Below are positions 55,422 to 63,559 of a stretch of 64,000 bases of DNA, piece after piece. A program made the translations under genes and the position numbers. Where the stretch lies: assembly GCF_002086485.1 (NCBI RefSeq), contig NZ_MVHF01000039.1:1-64000 (forward strand), read 5' to 3'. Under the pieces are notes generated by a model, which worked only from the letters and a program-made list of their open reading frames with translations, was not told the origin of the DNA and did not search any database. Positions within the stretch are counted from its first letter, which is position 1. Every line of letters begins with the position of its first letter. This DNA comes from Mycobacterium aquaticum. GTDB lineage: Bacteria; Actinomycetota; Actinomycetes; Mycobacteriales; Mycobacteriaceae.

Positions 55422-56018
55422 ATGTCCGTCGCCAAGACCTACCCCGCCTCGGAAGTAACCCGGGACAGCATCACCAAGAACATCGCCCTGGTTCGGGACG
55501 AGATCGCGAGCACCACCTCCAAAGTCAACCAAGAGCAGGTGGCCATCCTGGCCCGCCACCTCGTCCGCGGCGGTCGAGTGTTCGTGGCAGGCGCGGGCCG
55601 CAGCGGCCTGGTCCTGCGCATGGCCGCCATGCGCCTGATGCACTTCGGCCTCAACGTGCACGTCGCGGGAGACACCACCACGCCGGCGATCGCCGATGGT
55701 GACCTGCTGCTGGTGGCGTCCGGCTCGGGCACCACCTCCGGTGTGGTCAAGTCCGCCCAGACCGCGAAGAAGGCCGGGGCGCGCATCGCCGCCTTCACCA
55801 CCGATCCGAACTCGCCGCTGGCCGGTCTCGCCGACGCTCTGGTGATCATCCCCGCCGCGCAGAAGACCGATCACGGCTCGCACATCTCGCGGCAGTACGC
55901 CGGATCCCTTTTCGAGCAGGTGCTGTTCGTCGTCACCGAGGCCGTCTTCCAGTCGCTGTGGGATCACACCGACGTCGAGGCCGAGGAACTGTGGACGCGC
56001 CACGCCAACCTGGAGTGA
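55422..56018 (+). CDS. rmpB: 6-phospho-3-hexuloisomerase (PHI) of the RuMP pathway
   Basis: The 198-aa SIS-domain isomerase converts D-arabino-3-hexulose 6-phosphate to fructose 6-phosphate, the second step of formaldehyde fixation. The SIS core GRVFVAGAGRSGLVLRMAAM, VASGSGTTSGVV and C-terminal ALVIIPAAQKTDHGSHISRQ closely match my recollection of M. gastri RmpB. GAGGAG (55407-55412) precedes the ATG at 55422 by 9 nt. In M. gastri the synthase gene rmpA lies beside rmpB; here it does not, the upstream gene being an unrelated oxidoreductase. Two cupin genes follow 58 nt downstream. Confidence 0.93.
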   Translation: MSVAKTYPASEVTRDSITKNIALVRDEIASTTSKVNQEQVAILARHLVRGGRVFVAGAGRSGLVLRMAAMRLMHFGLNVHVAGDTTTPAIADGDLLLVASGSGTTSGVVKSAQTAKKAGARIAAFTTDPNSPLAGLADALVIIPAAQKTDHGSHISRQYAGSLFEQVLFVVTEAVFQSLWDHTDVEAEELWTRHANLE

Positions 56019-56076
56019 TCGGTCCCCACCGGCCCACTCACCACAGTTCCCCGCAGACGTCAGAAAGCTGAACCCT

Positions 56077-56439
56077 ATGACCGAAACCTTCCGTCCCGCA
56101 GAACTTTTCGAGGGCAAGCTCGACGAAGCCCTGCTCGCCCCGCCCCTGGCCGAGGTGATCGGTGACGAGATCCCGACCCGCATCGCCATTCCCTTCAAGA
56201 GCGACGACGAGCGCATCCTCTCCGGCGTCTGGGAGGCCAACCCCGGCCTGTCCCGCTGGGAGTTCCTGGACCGGGGCGAATCGATCCACGTCCTCGAAGG
56301 CCGCATGGTCGTCACAGAGGATGGCGGCGAGCCCGTCACCGTGGAAGCCGGCTCTGCCGCCTTCTTCCCCATCGGATGGAAGGGCACCTGGGAAATCCAG
56401 GAGCGGATCCGCAAGTTCTTCGTGATCTTCGCGGCTTAA
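56077..56439 (+). CDS. Small cupin protein 1 (cupin_3/DUF861-type)
   Basis: The 120-aa single-domain cupin has cupin motif 1 region GLSRWEFLDRGESIHVLEGR and the motif 2 region EAGSAAFFPIGWKGTWEIQE, with one His in motif 1 and no clear second His in motif 2. It starts MTETFRPAELFEGKLDEALL. It is a tandem paralogue of the next gene, with nearly identical C-termini. It follows rmpB at 58 nt, so they are probably cotranscribed. The role in C1 or sugar-phosphate metabolism is unknown; sugar-phosphate or aldehyde handling is only a guess. Confidence 0.88.
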   Translation: MTETFRPAELFEGKLDEALLAPPLAEVIGDEIPTRIAIPFKSDDERILSGVWEANPGLSRWEFLDRGESIHVLEGRMVVTEDGGEPVTVEAGSAAFFPIGWKGTWEIQERIRKFFVIFAA

Positions 56440-56453
56440 CCCGATGCGCGGCC

Positions 56454-56479
56454 AGGCCCAGGGGTATACCCCCGGGCCT
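56454..56479 (+). other. Intercistronic hairpin between the cupin genes
   Basis: AGGCCCAGGGG and CCCCCGGGCCT form a stable stem (one mismatch) around a 4-nt loop, 15-40 nt after the first cupin stop. There is no U tract. It may be an RNA-processing or attenuation site that sets different levels of the two cupins. Confidence 0.65.
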
Positions 56480-56549
56480 GTCTGTGTGATTGGGACGTCA
56501 CGAGATCCATGCCCGCACAGAGAAAACAGAAAACAGAAAGGCACAACCA

Positions 56550-56912
56550 ATGACCGAAGTTTTCCGGCCCGTCGACCGTTTCGAGGAGAACCTCGAAGTG
56601 GCTCAGCTCGGCCAGCCCTCGGCCGAGGTGCTGGGCGACCCGATCGCCACGCGCTCTTCCGTTCCGTTCATCGATGAAGACCACGGCATCCGTTCCGGTG
56701 TCTGGGAGGCCCAGCCGGGCCTGTCCCGCTGGGAGTTCATCGACCGCGGTGAGATCATCCACGTCCTCGAAGGGCGCATGATCGTCACCCAGGATGGCGG
56801 ATCCCCCATCACCCTCGAAGCCGGCTCTGCCGCCTTCTTCCCCATTGGGTGGACGGGAACCTGGGAGATCCAGGAGCGCATCCGCAAGTTCTTCGTGGTC
56901 TACGCGAAGTAG
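56550..56912 (+). CDS. Small cupin protein 2 (cupin_3/DUF861-type)
   Basis: The 120-aa paralogue of the preceding cupin has GLSRWEFIDRGEIIHVLEGR and EAGSAAFFPIGWTGTWEIQE, then IRKFF. It begins MTEVFRPVDRFEENLEVAQL. GAAAGG lies about 9 nt before the ATG at 56550; an in-frame ATG at 56490 lies in the intercistronic region and has no such site. The two copies diverge mostly in residues 8-50. A strong hairpin after the stop ends this unit. Function unknown. Confidence 0.88.
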   Translation: MTEVFRPVDRFEENLEVAQLGQPSAEVLGDPIATRSSVPFIDEDHGIRSGVWEAQPGLSRWEFIDRGEIIHVLEGRMIVTQDGGSPITLEAGSAAFFPIGWTGTWEIQERIRKFFVVYAK

Positions 56913-56920
56913 TCGGTGCT

Positions 56921-56953
56921 TGTCAGGCCCGGGGCACGTCCTCGGGCCTGACA
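56921..56953 (+). terminator. Hairpin terminator after the second cupin gene
   Basis: TGTCAGGCCCG (56921-56931) pairs perfectly with CGGGCCTGACA (56943-56953) across an 11-nt loop, 9 nt after the stop codon. There is no U tract. Confidence 0.8.
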
Positions 56954-57246
56954 GCCCACCGGGATCCCCGAAGAGCCTTCCTGACCTCACCACCGGCGTG
57001 ATGATGCCATCGACCGTCACTGCACGGCCTCGGCGCAATTCACTTGAATACTGCGACGGCCCTTGACGATAGCGAGATGCGTCACCCACCCTCGATCAAC
57101 CGCCGAGTTCGACCACTCGCACTCCGTCCGCGCAGCAATCATGGGCCCGCAGCGCCGGCACCGAGCCAGCTGCGAGGCGATACCGAGGAGCCGGCGGTGG
57201 CCAAATACGTTGTGTCGCACCTACCTCCAACGAGCTGAGTCGAAAC
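56954..57246 (+). promoter_or_regulatory. Region upstream of pfk without a recognised gene
   Basis: These 293 nt must contain the pfk promoter, because a terminator precedes them. TTGACG occurs at about 57062-57067 but has no convincing -10 partner. The few frames in this stretch lack ribosome-binding sites and recognisable domains. I see no riboswitch or repeat. Confidence 0.4.
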
Positions 57247-58272
57247 ATGAAAATCGGAATCCTCACCAGCGGCGGCGACTGCCCCGGATTGAACGCGGTC
57301 ATCCGCGCCGCCGTGCTCAAAGGCATTGCCGTCCACGGTCTCGAATTCGTTGGCTTCCTTGACGGCTGGCGCGGCGTGGTCCAGGGCGACGTCATCGACA
57401 TCCCGCGCAGCATGGTTCGCGGCATCGCCAAGCAGGGCGGCACCATCCTGGGTACCTCGCGCACCAACCCGTTCGAGAACGGCGGCGGACCCGAGGTGAT
57501 CAAGGGCCACATGGCCCGGCTGGGCATCGACTCGATCATCGCCATCGGCGGTGAGGGAACGTTGGCCGCCGCCAAGCGCCTGACCGATGCCGGGCTGAAG
57601 ATCGTGGGTGTCCCGAAGACCGTGGACAACGACCTCGATGCCACGGACTACACCTTCGGTTTCGACACCGCGGTGCAGATCGCCACCGAAGCGATCGACC
57701 GGCTGCGCACCACGGGCGAATCACACCACCGGTGCATCATCGCCGAGGTCATGGGCCGGCACGCGGGCTGGATCGCGCTGCACGCAGGCATGGCGGCCGG
57801 TGCCCACGCCATCCTCATCCCGGAACAGAAGATCAGCATCGACCAAATCACCCAGTGGGTGAAGGGCGCCCACTCCCGCGGGCGCGCACCGCTGGTCGTG
57901 GTGGCCGAAGGGTTTGTGCCCGAGCACATGGAATCCCCGCACTCCACGCGCGGGCTGGACGCCTTCGGCCGTCCCCGGCTCGGCGGGATCGCCGACCAGT
58001 TGGCGCCCGAGATCGAAAGTCGCACCGGCATCGAGACCCGCGCCACCATCCTGGGCCACATCCAGCGCGGCGGCGTGCCGTCGGCGTTCGACCGGGTCCT
58101 GGCCACCCGGCTGGGCATGGCGGCCATCGACTCCGTGGTCGCCGGCCACTGGGGCACCATGGTTGCGCTGAAAGGCACGGAGATCGAACACGTGAGCTTC
58201 GAGGAGGCCCTCGGCAACCTCAAGGCCGTTCCGCTGAAGCGCTACGAAGAGGCCGCATACCTGTTCGGCTGA
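57247..58272 (+). CDS. pfkA: 6-phosphofructokinase (G104/K124 type)
   Basis: The 341-aa PFK-A-family enzyme phosphorylates fructose 6-phosphate. Motifs are TSGGDCPGLNAVIR, IAIGGEGTLAAAK with Gly104, VPKTVDNDL with Lys124 and catalytic Asp127, EVMGRHAGWIA and GHIQRGG. Gly104 favours ATP over pyrophosphate, while Lys124 is usual in PPi enzymes; the combination is known in actinobacterial ATP-dependent PFKs, so ATP use is the better guess. Mycobacteria carry another pfkA near the gat genes, so this is likely a pathway-dedicated second copy, as in RuMP methylotrophs. Confidence 0.93.
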   Translation: MKIGILTSGGDCPGLNAVIRAAVLKGIAVHGLEFVGFLDGWRGVVQGDVIDIPRSMVRGIAKQGGTILGTSRTNPFENGGGPEVIKGHMARLGIDSIIAIGGEGTLAAAKRLTDAGLKIVGVPKTVDNDLDATDYTFGFDTAVQIATEAIDRLRTTGESHHRCIIAEVMGRHAGWIALHAGMAAGAHAILIPEQKISIDQITQWVKGAHSRGRAPLVVVAEGFVPEHMESPHSTRGLDAFGRPRLGGIADQLAPEIESRTGIETRATILGHIQRGGVPSAFDRVLATRLGMAAIDSVVAGHWGTMVALKGTEIEHVSFEEALGNLKAVPLKRYEEAAYLFG

Positions 58273-58282
58273 GTCCCACAAC

Positions 58283-58322
58283 GAATCTGGCCGACCCGCC
58301 CGGAGGCGGATCGGCCAGATTC
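58283..58322. terminator. Bidirectional hairpin terminator between pfk and the convergent membrane operon
   Basis: GAATCTGGCCGA (58283-58294) pairs perfectly with TCGGCCAGATTC (58311-58322). It lies 10 nt after the pfk stop and 13 nt after the stop of the convergent small membrane protein gene. Confidence 0.85.
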
Positions 58323-58335
58323 AATGCTTTTCTCG

Positions 58336-58599
58336 TCAGACGTGCTTGGCTCTGTGCCAGCGCTTGGCAGCGACCTGATAGGCGTCGAGCAGGCTCAGTG
58401 CGTACACGAAAACCCCTCCGGCCACGCGTCCGATGGCAGAGGCTTCCGGCGGTGCCACCATGTACGTGACCACGCCAAGCAACACGATGTAGAAGGCGAA
58501 CACCAGGCCCCGGCGGGGTTGTCCGTTCACGACCTGCCCCACTCCGGGTAGGAGTATGGCGATGCCGAGGACCATCAAGGGATGAATCAGTCGGTTCAC
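58336..58599 (-). CDS. Small membrane protein F of the permease operon
   Basis: The 87-aa protein has an N-terminal hydrophobic hairpin (LIHPLMVLGIAILLPGVGQV, VNGQPRRGLVFAFYIVLLGV VTYMV) with the motif PGxGQxxNGQxxRG seen in TM2/DUF5683-like small membrane proteins. A third helix (GGVFVYALSLLDAYQVAAK) follows. The GTG start at 58597-58599 overlaps the upstream stop (GTGA). It is the last gene of the six-gene operon. Function unknown. Confidence 0.82.
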   Translation of the reverse strand: MNRLIHPLMVLGIAILLPGVGQVVNGQPRRGLVFAFYIVLLGVVTYMVAPPEASAIGRVAGGVFVYALSLLDAYQVAAKRWHRAKHV

Positions 58600-59294
58600 A
58601 GCGACTCTGCCTCCGATACTGCTACCGGGCGACGCGAGTTCAGGCCGGCAGCCTGATCGCAGAGCCCGTCGATCATGGTGACCGCCTTGTACAGATCCTC
58701 CGCCGTCACCCGCGCTTCGGAGAGATCAGCCCGCCGAGTGACCCGGTATGCCGTCGAATTCGCCTGTGCGCCACGAACGACGCAGCGGACACCCCGCTCG
58801 GTCACCAGAACCTGCTTGACCGCGGCATCCTCGGTAACCAAACCGACTGCGGCGTCAGCCAATTCACGGTCGACGCCGTCGGGGTCACAGGCCACCGACA
58901 CCCACTTGGGCCAGGCCGGGTCGCGCCACCGCAGCAGATCACGGTGACCGGAGTAGAACTCGTTGCCGGTCTCGTTGCTCAACACCGACAAACTCGGCTG
59001 CCCGGGAATGTGTTCACGCATGGTGACGATCAGGCGCAGCACCGGCACGGTGCGTAGCGCGAGAGCGTCGACCACCGGCTCCACCCGGACGTCGCGGCCC
59101 TCGAATCGCCCATACATCAGCGGGAATTCGAGTCCGCGGGGAACGACGCGGCATTGTTCGAGCACGTCGGTGGCGTGCTCGAACAATGCCGCCCGGTCGC
59201 GCTGAACGCGGGCCAGGTGACGGCGGTGCTGGTAGGTCAGCACCACCGCCCCCACTGCGGCCATCGTCAGCGCGACCCAGAGCGTTCCGGACAT
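58596..59294 (-). CDS. Membrane-anchored protein E of the permease operon
   Basis: The 232-aa protein has one N-terminal helix (MSGTLWVALTMAAVGAVVLT) and a cytoplasmic domain with no motif I recognise: LARVQRDRAALFEHATDVLE, VPRGLEFPLMYGRFEGRDVR, PGQPSLSVLSNETGNEFYSG. The mixed alpha/beta pattern resembles a ligand-binding or regulatory domain. The ATG at 59294 shares one base with the permease stop (TGATG). A longer in-frame extension upstream is antisense-like sequence inside the permease gene and was discarded. Confidence 0.8.
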   Translation of the reverse strand: MSGTLWVALTMAAVGAVVLTYQHRRHLARVQRDRAALFEHATDVLEQCRVVPRGLEFPLMYGRFEGRDVRVEPVVDALALRTVPVLRLIVTMREHIPGQPSLSVLSNETGNEFYSGHRDLLRWRDPAWPKWVSVACDPDGVDRELADAAVGLVTEDAAVKQVLVTERGVRCVVRGAQANSTAYRVTRRADLSEARVTAEDLYKAVTMIDGLCDQAAGLNSRRPVAVSEAESL

Positions 59295-60715
59295 CAGTAA
59301 CCTCGAGGACGCGGCAACGGCGCGGTGAACTCGGCGTCCCGGTCGACGTACTTGAACCGCCGGAGCACGAACCACACCGAGGCGAGCAAGTAGAACACCA
59401 GGATCGACATCAGTGTGGTGCCGTAGCCCAGGTACGTCGCGAAGAACACGATCGCCGCGATCACTGCCAGTGCAATCGAAGGGATCGGATGCATCGGCAG
59501 CGTGTAGGCCCGCTTGATGGAGCCGATCGGCCACAGCTTCCGGAACCGCAGCATGTTGACCACCATGAACGCGTAGGTCAGGAGGCCCGACAGGATCGAG
59601 AACGTGATCACGGTCGACAGCAGCGTCGGCTTGTTGAGCAGCAGCGGAAGGATCGCGAAGGCGATCGCCACCGGCACCAGGAACAGGATCGACCGGTACG
59701 GCGTCCGGTACCGCGGGTGCACGGCGCCGAACCACTCCGGCAGGTAACGGTCGCGACTCATCGCGAACCAGGACCGGGAGGAGTCGGTGATGCAGCCGTT
59801 GGCCGAGGCCAGCGTCGCCGCGAGCGTGCCGAGGAACAGCAGCCAGACGAGCACACCGGAATGGGTGAGCTGCGCGGCGTCGAACAGCGGTGTGATCGAC
59901 GTGCCCAGGTACTGCCAGGGCAGAAGAGACGCGCAGAGGTACCAGGTGAGGCTCGCCGCGATGATCAGCGTCATGATGCCGGCGAGGCTGCCGAGCGGGA
60001 TCGACCGGCTCGGCGAGCGGCACTCCTCCGCGGCCTGGGCGGTGCCCTCGATGCCGAGGTAGAACCACATGCCGAACTGGAAGGCCGCGATCACGCCGAT
60101 CCACCCGTAGGGAAGCCCGGCATCGGCCGATGAGACCAGTGCGCTGAACTGCGTGCCCATGTCCCAGCCGGAGACCCCGATGAACAGCGCGATGATGGTC
60201 AAGAAGGCGAAGCCCGTGATGATGAAGTTGACCGAAAGGGTCGCCAGCACGCCGCGGTAGTTCAGCAGCGCGAGCAGCAGGATTGCCAGTACGGCGAACG
60301 GATAGGCCGACAGGTGCTGCTTGTTACCGAGCAACCCCGACATCGTGGTGAGCAGGTCGCCGAGAACGTTCGCGTTGGCGGCTTCCAGCATGGTGTAGGC
60401 CATGGTGAGATACAGCCCCACGTTGAACGCCATCAGCGGGCCGATCGAGTGCTTGGCCTGCGCGTACTGACCACCGGCTGCCGGGATCGCCGACGCGACC
60501 TCGGAGTTGATCATGACGACGCAGGTGTAGAGCAGGCCGACGAACCAACAGGCGATGAGCGATCCGTACAGGCCGCCCTTCTCCACCGTGAAGTTCCAGC
60601 CCATGAACTCGCCGACCAGCACGATGCCGACACCCAACCCCCAGATATGGATGGGGCCGAGCACCTTCTTCAGAGTGAGCGCTTCGGTGCCTCCACCGGT
60701 GCTAACTTCGCTCAT
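59294..60715 (-). CDS. APC-superfamily permease, ethanolamine-permease-like (gene D)
   Basis: The 473-aa protein has about 12 membrane helices. The N-terminus LGPIHIWGLGVGIVLVGEFM, then GWNF, EVASAIPAAGGQYAQAKHSI and WFYLGIEGTAQAAEECRSPS resemble the ethanolamine/amino-acid permease branch of the APC family. Substrate is not certain. The gene is embedded among five small or uncharacterised membrane genes, all overlapping by 1-4 nt, which is unusual for an APC carrier and suggests a complex. The context of RuMP enzymes hints at a C1 compound or amine as substrate. The ATG at 60715 overlaps the gene C stop (ATGA). Confidence 0.87.
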   Translation of the reverse strand: MSEVSTGGGTEALTLKKVLGPIHIWGLGVGIVLVGEFMGWNFTVEKGGLYGSLIACWFVGLLYTCVVMINSEVASAIPAAGGQYAQAKHSIGPLMAFNVGLYLTMAYTMLEAANANVLGDLLTTMSGLLGNKQHLSAYPFAVLAILLLALLNYRGVLATLSVNFIITGFAFLTIIALFIGVSGWDMGTQFSALVSSADAGLPYGWIGVIAAFQFGMWFYLGIEGTAQAAEECRSPSRSIPLGSLAGIMTLIIAASLTWYLCASLLPWQYLGTSITPLFDAAQLTHSGVLVWLLFLGTLAATLASANGCITDSSRSWFAMSRDRYLPEWFGAVHPRYRTPYRSILFLVPVAIAFAILPLLLNKPTLLSTVITFSILSGLLTYAFMVVNMLRFRKLWPIGSIKRAYTLPMHPIPSIALAVIAAIVFFATYLGYGTTLMSILVFYLLASVWFVLRRFKYVDRDAEFTAPLPRPRGY

Positions 60716-60912
60716 GATTGACGCCTTTCAATGTCATCCGACTCGCCGGACAAATGCTGCCATTGCGCGTCCTCGCCGAGATCCTCAATGGTGTGCACGA
60801 GGAATTCCTCGTCGTAGTCGCGGCTGACCTTGTACGCGTCGAAAAGCATCCAGGCGGCGACCAGCGCGGCGAGAACCCAGGCGCCGTATTCGAAAAGAGT
60901 CCAAAAATTCAT
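60712..60912 (-). CDS. Small membrane protein C of the permease operon
   Basis: The 66-aa protein has one membrane helix (LFEYGAWVLAALVAAWMLFD) and an acidic cytoplasmic tail (SRDYDEEFLVHTIEDLGEDA, ESDDIERRQS). The ATG at 60912 overlaps the gene B stop and the gene's own stop overlaps the permease start (both ATGA). The one-helix, acidic-tail design is like accessory subunits of multi-component carriers. No family is known to me. Confidence 0.82.
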   Translation of the reverse strand: MNFWTLFEYGAWVLAALVAAWMLFDAYKVSRDYDEEFLVHTIEDLGEDAQWQHLSGESDDIERRQS

Positions 60913-61322
60913 GATTCCCGTCCCGGTCCGAACCTGGCTGTGATGACTTCGCGGTATTCGCGGAACGACATGAGATACACGAATGCCAGGTATGCGGCAG
61001 CCAGCGCGGTTATCCCGATCAGCGGCAGCCATTCGATCGTGTATTTGTTGTCGCTCGGCGTATTGGCCGTGGCCAGATCCCCAACAGTCGCATCGTCGAC
61101 CATGTCTTTCGACTTCATGAGTTCGAACTGTTGCTTTTCCGCCGGGCTCATATTGAGCTGCGAGATGGCGGTGGGCTCCGATGCGGCAGGCGCTTGGTCC
61201 TCCTGCGCGAAGACGAAGGTCGTGACGAACAGCGTGATGAACAGCAAGGCGATCAGGCTCGCTGCGTCCACGAACTGTCCGGCCTTCGACTGCCGCGTGG
61301 AGTCCGATGTCGCATTCGTCAT
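60909..61322 (-). CDS. Two-helix membrane protein B of the permease operon
   Basis: The 137-aa protein has an N-terminal helix (AASLIALLFITLFVTTFVFA), which could also be a signal peptide (FVFA|QED). A polar extracytoplasmic loop of about 60 residues (QEDQAPAASEPTAISQLNMS, KDMVDDATVGDLATANTPS) follows, then a C-terminal helix (WLPLIGITALAAAYLAFVYL). It overlaps its neighbours by 4 nt on both sides. Function unknown. Confidence 0.82.
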   Translation of the reverse strand: MTNATSDSTRQSKAGQFVDAASLIALLFITLFVTTFVFAQEDQAPAASEPTAISQLNMSPAEKQQFELMKSKDMVDDATVGDLATANTPSDNKYTIEWLPLIGITALAAAYLAFVYLMSFREYREVITARFGPGRES

Positions 61323-61639
61323 GCCGCGGTCACCTCCGCGCTGCGCGTGGCCTGCTTGGCCTTCCGGTTCGCGTCCAGGTGGTGAATGTCCTCGCCGTAG
61401 ACGTGCTCACGCTCGATCTTGTAACGCCGGCTCATCGAGAGCAGCCCCAGCGAATTGAACGTTCCCAAGATGATGAACGCGACCGCGAGAATGGCCTTGA
61501 CTTTCACGTCGTCGATGACGCTGAAAGCGGCGACGTACGTGAATAGCAAAGTCGCCCACATCAAAGCCGCGAGTAATGTAGCGACGCCGACATCTCGCTT
61601 GAACATGGATTGAATCCGTGCATCGAGGCCAGGGTCCAT
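61319..61639 (-). CDS. Membrane protein A, first gene of the permease operon
   Basis: The 106-aa protein has two helices (VATLLAALMWATLLFTYVAA and VKVKAILAVAFIILGTFNSL) and a basic C-terminus (RRYKIEREHVYGEDIHHLDA, NRKAKQATRS). The ATG at 61637-61639 follows GGAAGAGG. It overlaps gene B by 4 nt (ATGA). It heads the operon A-F and lies downstream of a long structured leader. No known family recognised. Confidence 0.82.
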   Translation of the reverse strand: MDPGLDARIQSMFKRDVGVATLLAALMWATLLFTYVAAFSVIDDVKVKAILAVAFIILGTFNSLGLLSMSRRYKIEREHVYGEDIHHLDANRKAKQATRSAEVTAA

Positions 61640-61784
61640 GACAATTTACCTCTTCCTGCGGCATCAGCCGCATTCTTCACGGCATCGAAGAAATGCCAGA
61701 ATGGTGGGGGGCACCGAATCGGTTTTTCAGGGAACGACAGAAATTTCGTCGAATTTCAGCGGAGTTGTGGCGAGTTGCCAACGA

Positions 61785-61822
61785 GCGGCTTTCGACGTCC
61801 TGCACGACGTCGAAGGAGCCGC
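61785..61822 (-). other. Stable hairpin in the leader of the permease operon
   Basis: On the minus strand, GCGGCT and TTCGACGTC pair with GACGTCGAA and AGCCGC around a 6-nt loop, with a small internal mismatch. It lies about 150 nt before the gene A start, inside the probable 5' leader, and has no U tract. Confidence 0.65.
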
Positions 61823-61973
61823 AGCACTAGGGATACGGAGGCGTGGGCTGTAGCGCCGAAGGCAGGTTCGACGAGCGGACGAGTCGCCACTCACCGAACT
61901 GACCTCGACGGTCCACGTGGATCTCCTTACGGGCTCTCGTTCTCGGAGACACTCCGATGACGACGCAAAGCCG

Positions 61974-62000
61974 GTTTCCCTACACGAAACTCTGTTTCCC
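61974..62000 (-). promoter_or_regulatory. GAAAC/GTTTC palindrome with direct repeats (candidate activator site)
   Basis: GTTTCCC occurs at 61974-61980 and 61994-62000, exactly 20 bp apart (two helical turns). GAAACTCTGTTTC (61986-61998) is a perfect 5-bp palindrome overlapping the second copy. Such helical phasing suggests cooperative binding of a dimeric activator upstream of the permease operon. The regulator is unknown. Confidence 0.5.
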
Positions 62001-62240
62001 AGTAAGAATGGAACAACGTCCCGGGCCATGTGTCAAGAGTCACATCGTGCGACTCGGTGTGATGTCCGGATATGCCCAGTTGAGGGACGTGGTACCCGAA
62101 TCTGAGAACTGGCCCACCAAGGCCACGGGACGGCGTTCACGGGCCGTCCGAGGGGCCCTGCCGGGGCCCGCGTACACCCGAAAGGCTTTGACCTGATTCG
62201 TTATTCGCCGGCGTCGGGCCGGCCGGCGCGCACGCCGACA

Positions 62241-62266
62241 ACGGCCCGGGCGAGCGCCCGGGCCGT
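62241..62266 (-). terminator. Strong GC hairpin downstream of fba
   Basis: ACGGCCCGGGCG (62241-62252) pairs perfectly with CGCCCGGGCCGT (62255-62266). It lies about 100 nt after the fba stop on the minus strand and probably separates fba from the permease operon. Confidence 0.7.
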
Positions 62267-62327
62267 GACGGTTTGCCAGTGCGATGGCTATGACGGCACA
62301 GCGTCCATCACGCCGTGCCGCGTGCCG

Positions 62328-62355
62328 CCTCACGTACCCCCACGGCCACGTGAGG
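62328..62355 (-). terminator. Hairpin just after fba
   Basis: CCTCACGT (62328-62335) pairs with ACGTGAGG (62348-62355), 14 nt after the fba stop on the minus strand. It has no U tract and could be a first, partial terminator or an mRNA 3' end stabiliser. Confidence 0.5.
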
Positions 62356-62369
62356 GCTCTACGAGAGGC

Positions 62370-63389
<1,020 letters not shown>

Positions 63390-63473
63390 GCTGCCTCCTG
63401 TGTTGAGTTTTCGTCGGCGGGAACGAGCTTCGGCCTAACCCTAGGCACCGCACCAATGTCGGTTCCCAGCAGC

Positions 63474-63522
63474 GCAGCCGTCGACCTGCCCAGCCTTCTG
63501 GCCCGGGAAGGTCGACGGCTGC
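63474..63522 (-). terminator. Hairpin between rpiB and fba
   Basis: GCAGCCGTCGACCT (63474-63487) pairs perfectly over 14 bp with AGGTCGACGGCTGC (63509-63522). It lies 38 nt after the rpiB stop on the minus strand. It may terminate or attenuate transcription into fba. Confidence 0.8.
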
Positions 63523-63559
63523 CGTACCGAGGCGTCGAGCGCTTGGCGGAAACGCCGGA

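Larger units (their letters stand above)
61640..62369 (-). promoter_or_regulatory. 730-nt intergenic region: fba terminators and long structured leader of the permease operon
   Basis: No convincing gene lies here. Elements seen: fba-side hairpins (62328-62355, 62241-62266), a GAAAC/GTTTC palindrome with flanking GGGAAAC direct repeats (61974-62000), a CGGAGTGTCTCCG hairpin (about 61943-61956) and a strong stem at 61785-61822 made of GCGGCT...TTCGACGTC and its complement. Short frames present on both strands have no ribosome-binding sites. The size suggests a regulated promoter with an upstream activator site and a structured 5' leader. Confidence 0.6.

Noticed and set aside
55422..56018. PHI gene considered as a generic SIS-domain sugar isomerase (e.g. 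GmhA or a sugar-phosphate regulator)
   Set aside because: The core and C-terminal half match remembered M. gastri RmpB almost residue for residue, and pfk and fba neighbours support the RuMP assignment.
57017..57220. Small minus-strand frame (67 codons) between the cupins and pfk
   Set aside because: No ribosome-binding site, no recognisable family; an equally long unrelated frame exists on the plus strand.
62040..62333. Arg-rich 97-codon minus-strand frame downstream of fba
   Set aside because: It spans the predicted fba terminator and is mostly Arg/Ala; probably non-coding.
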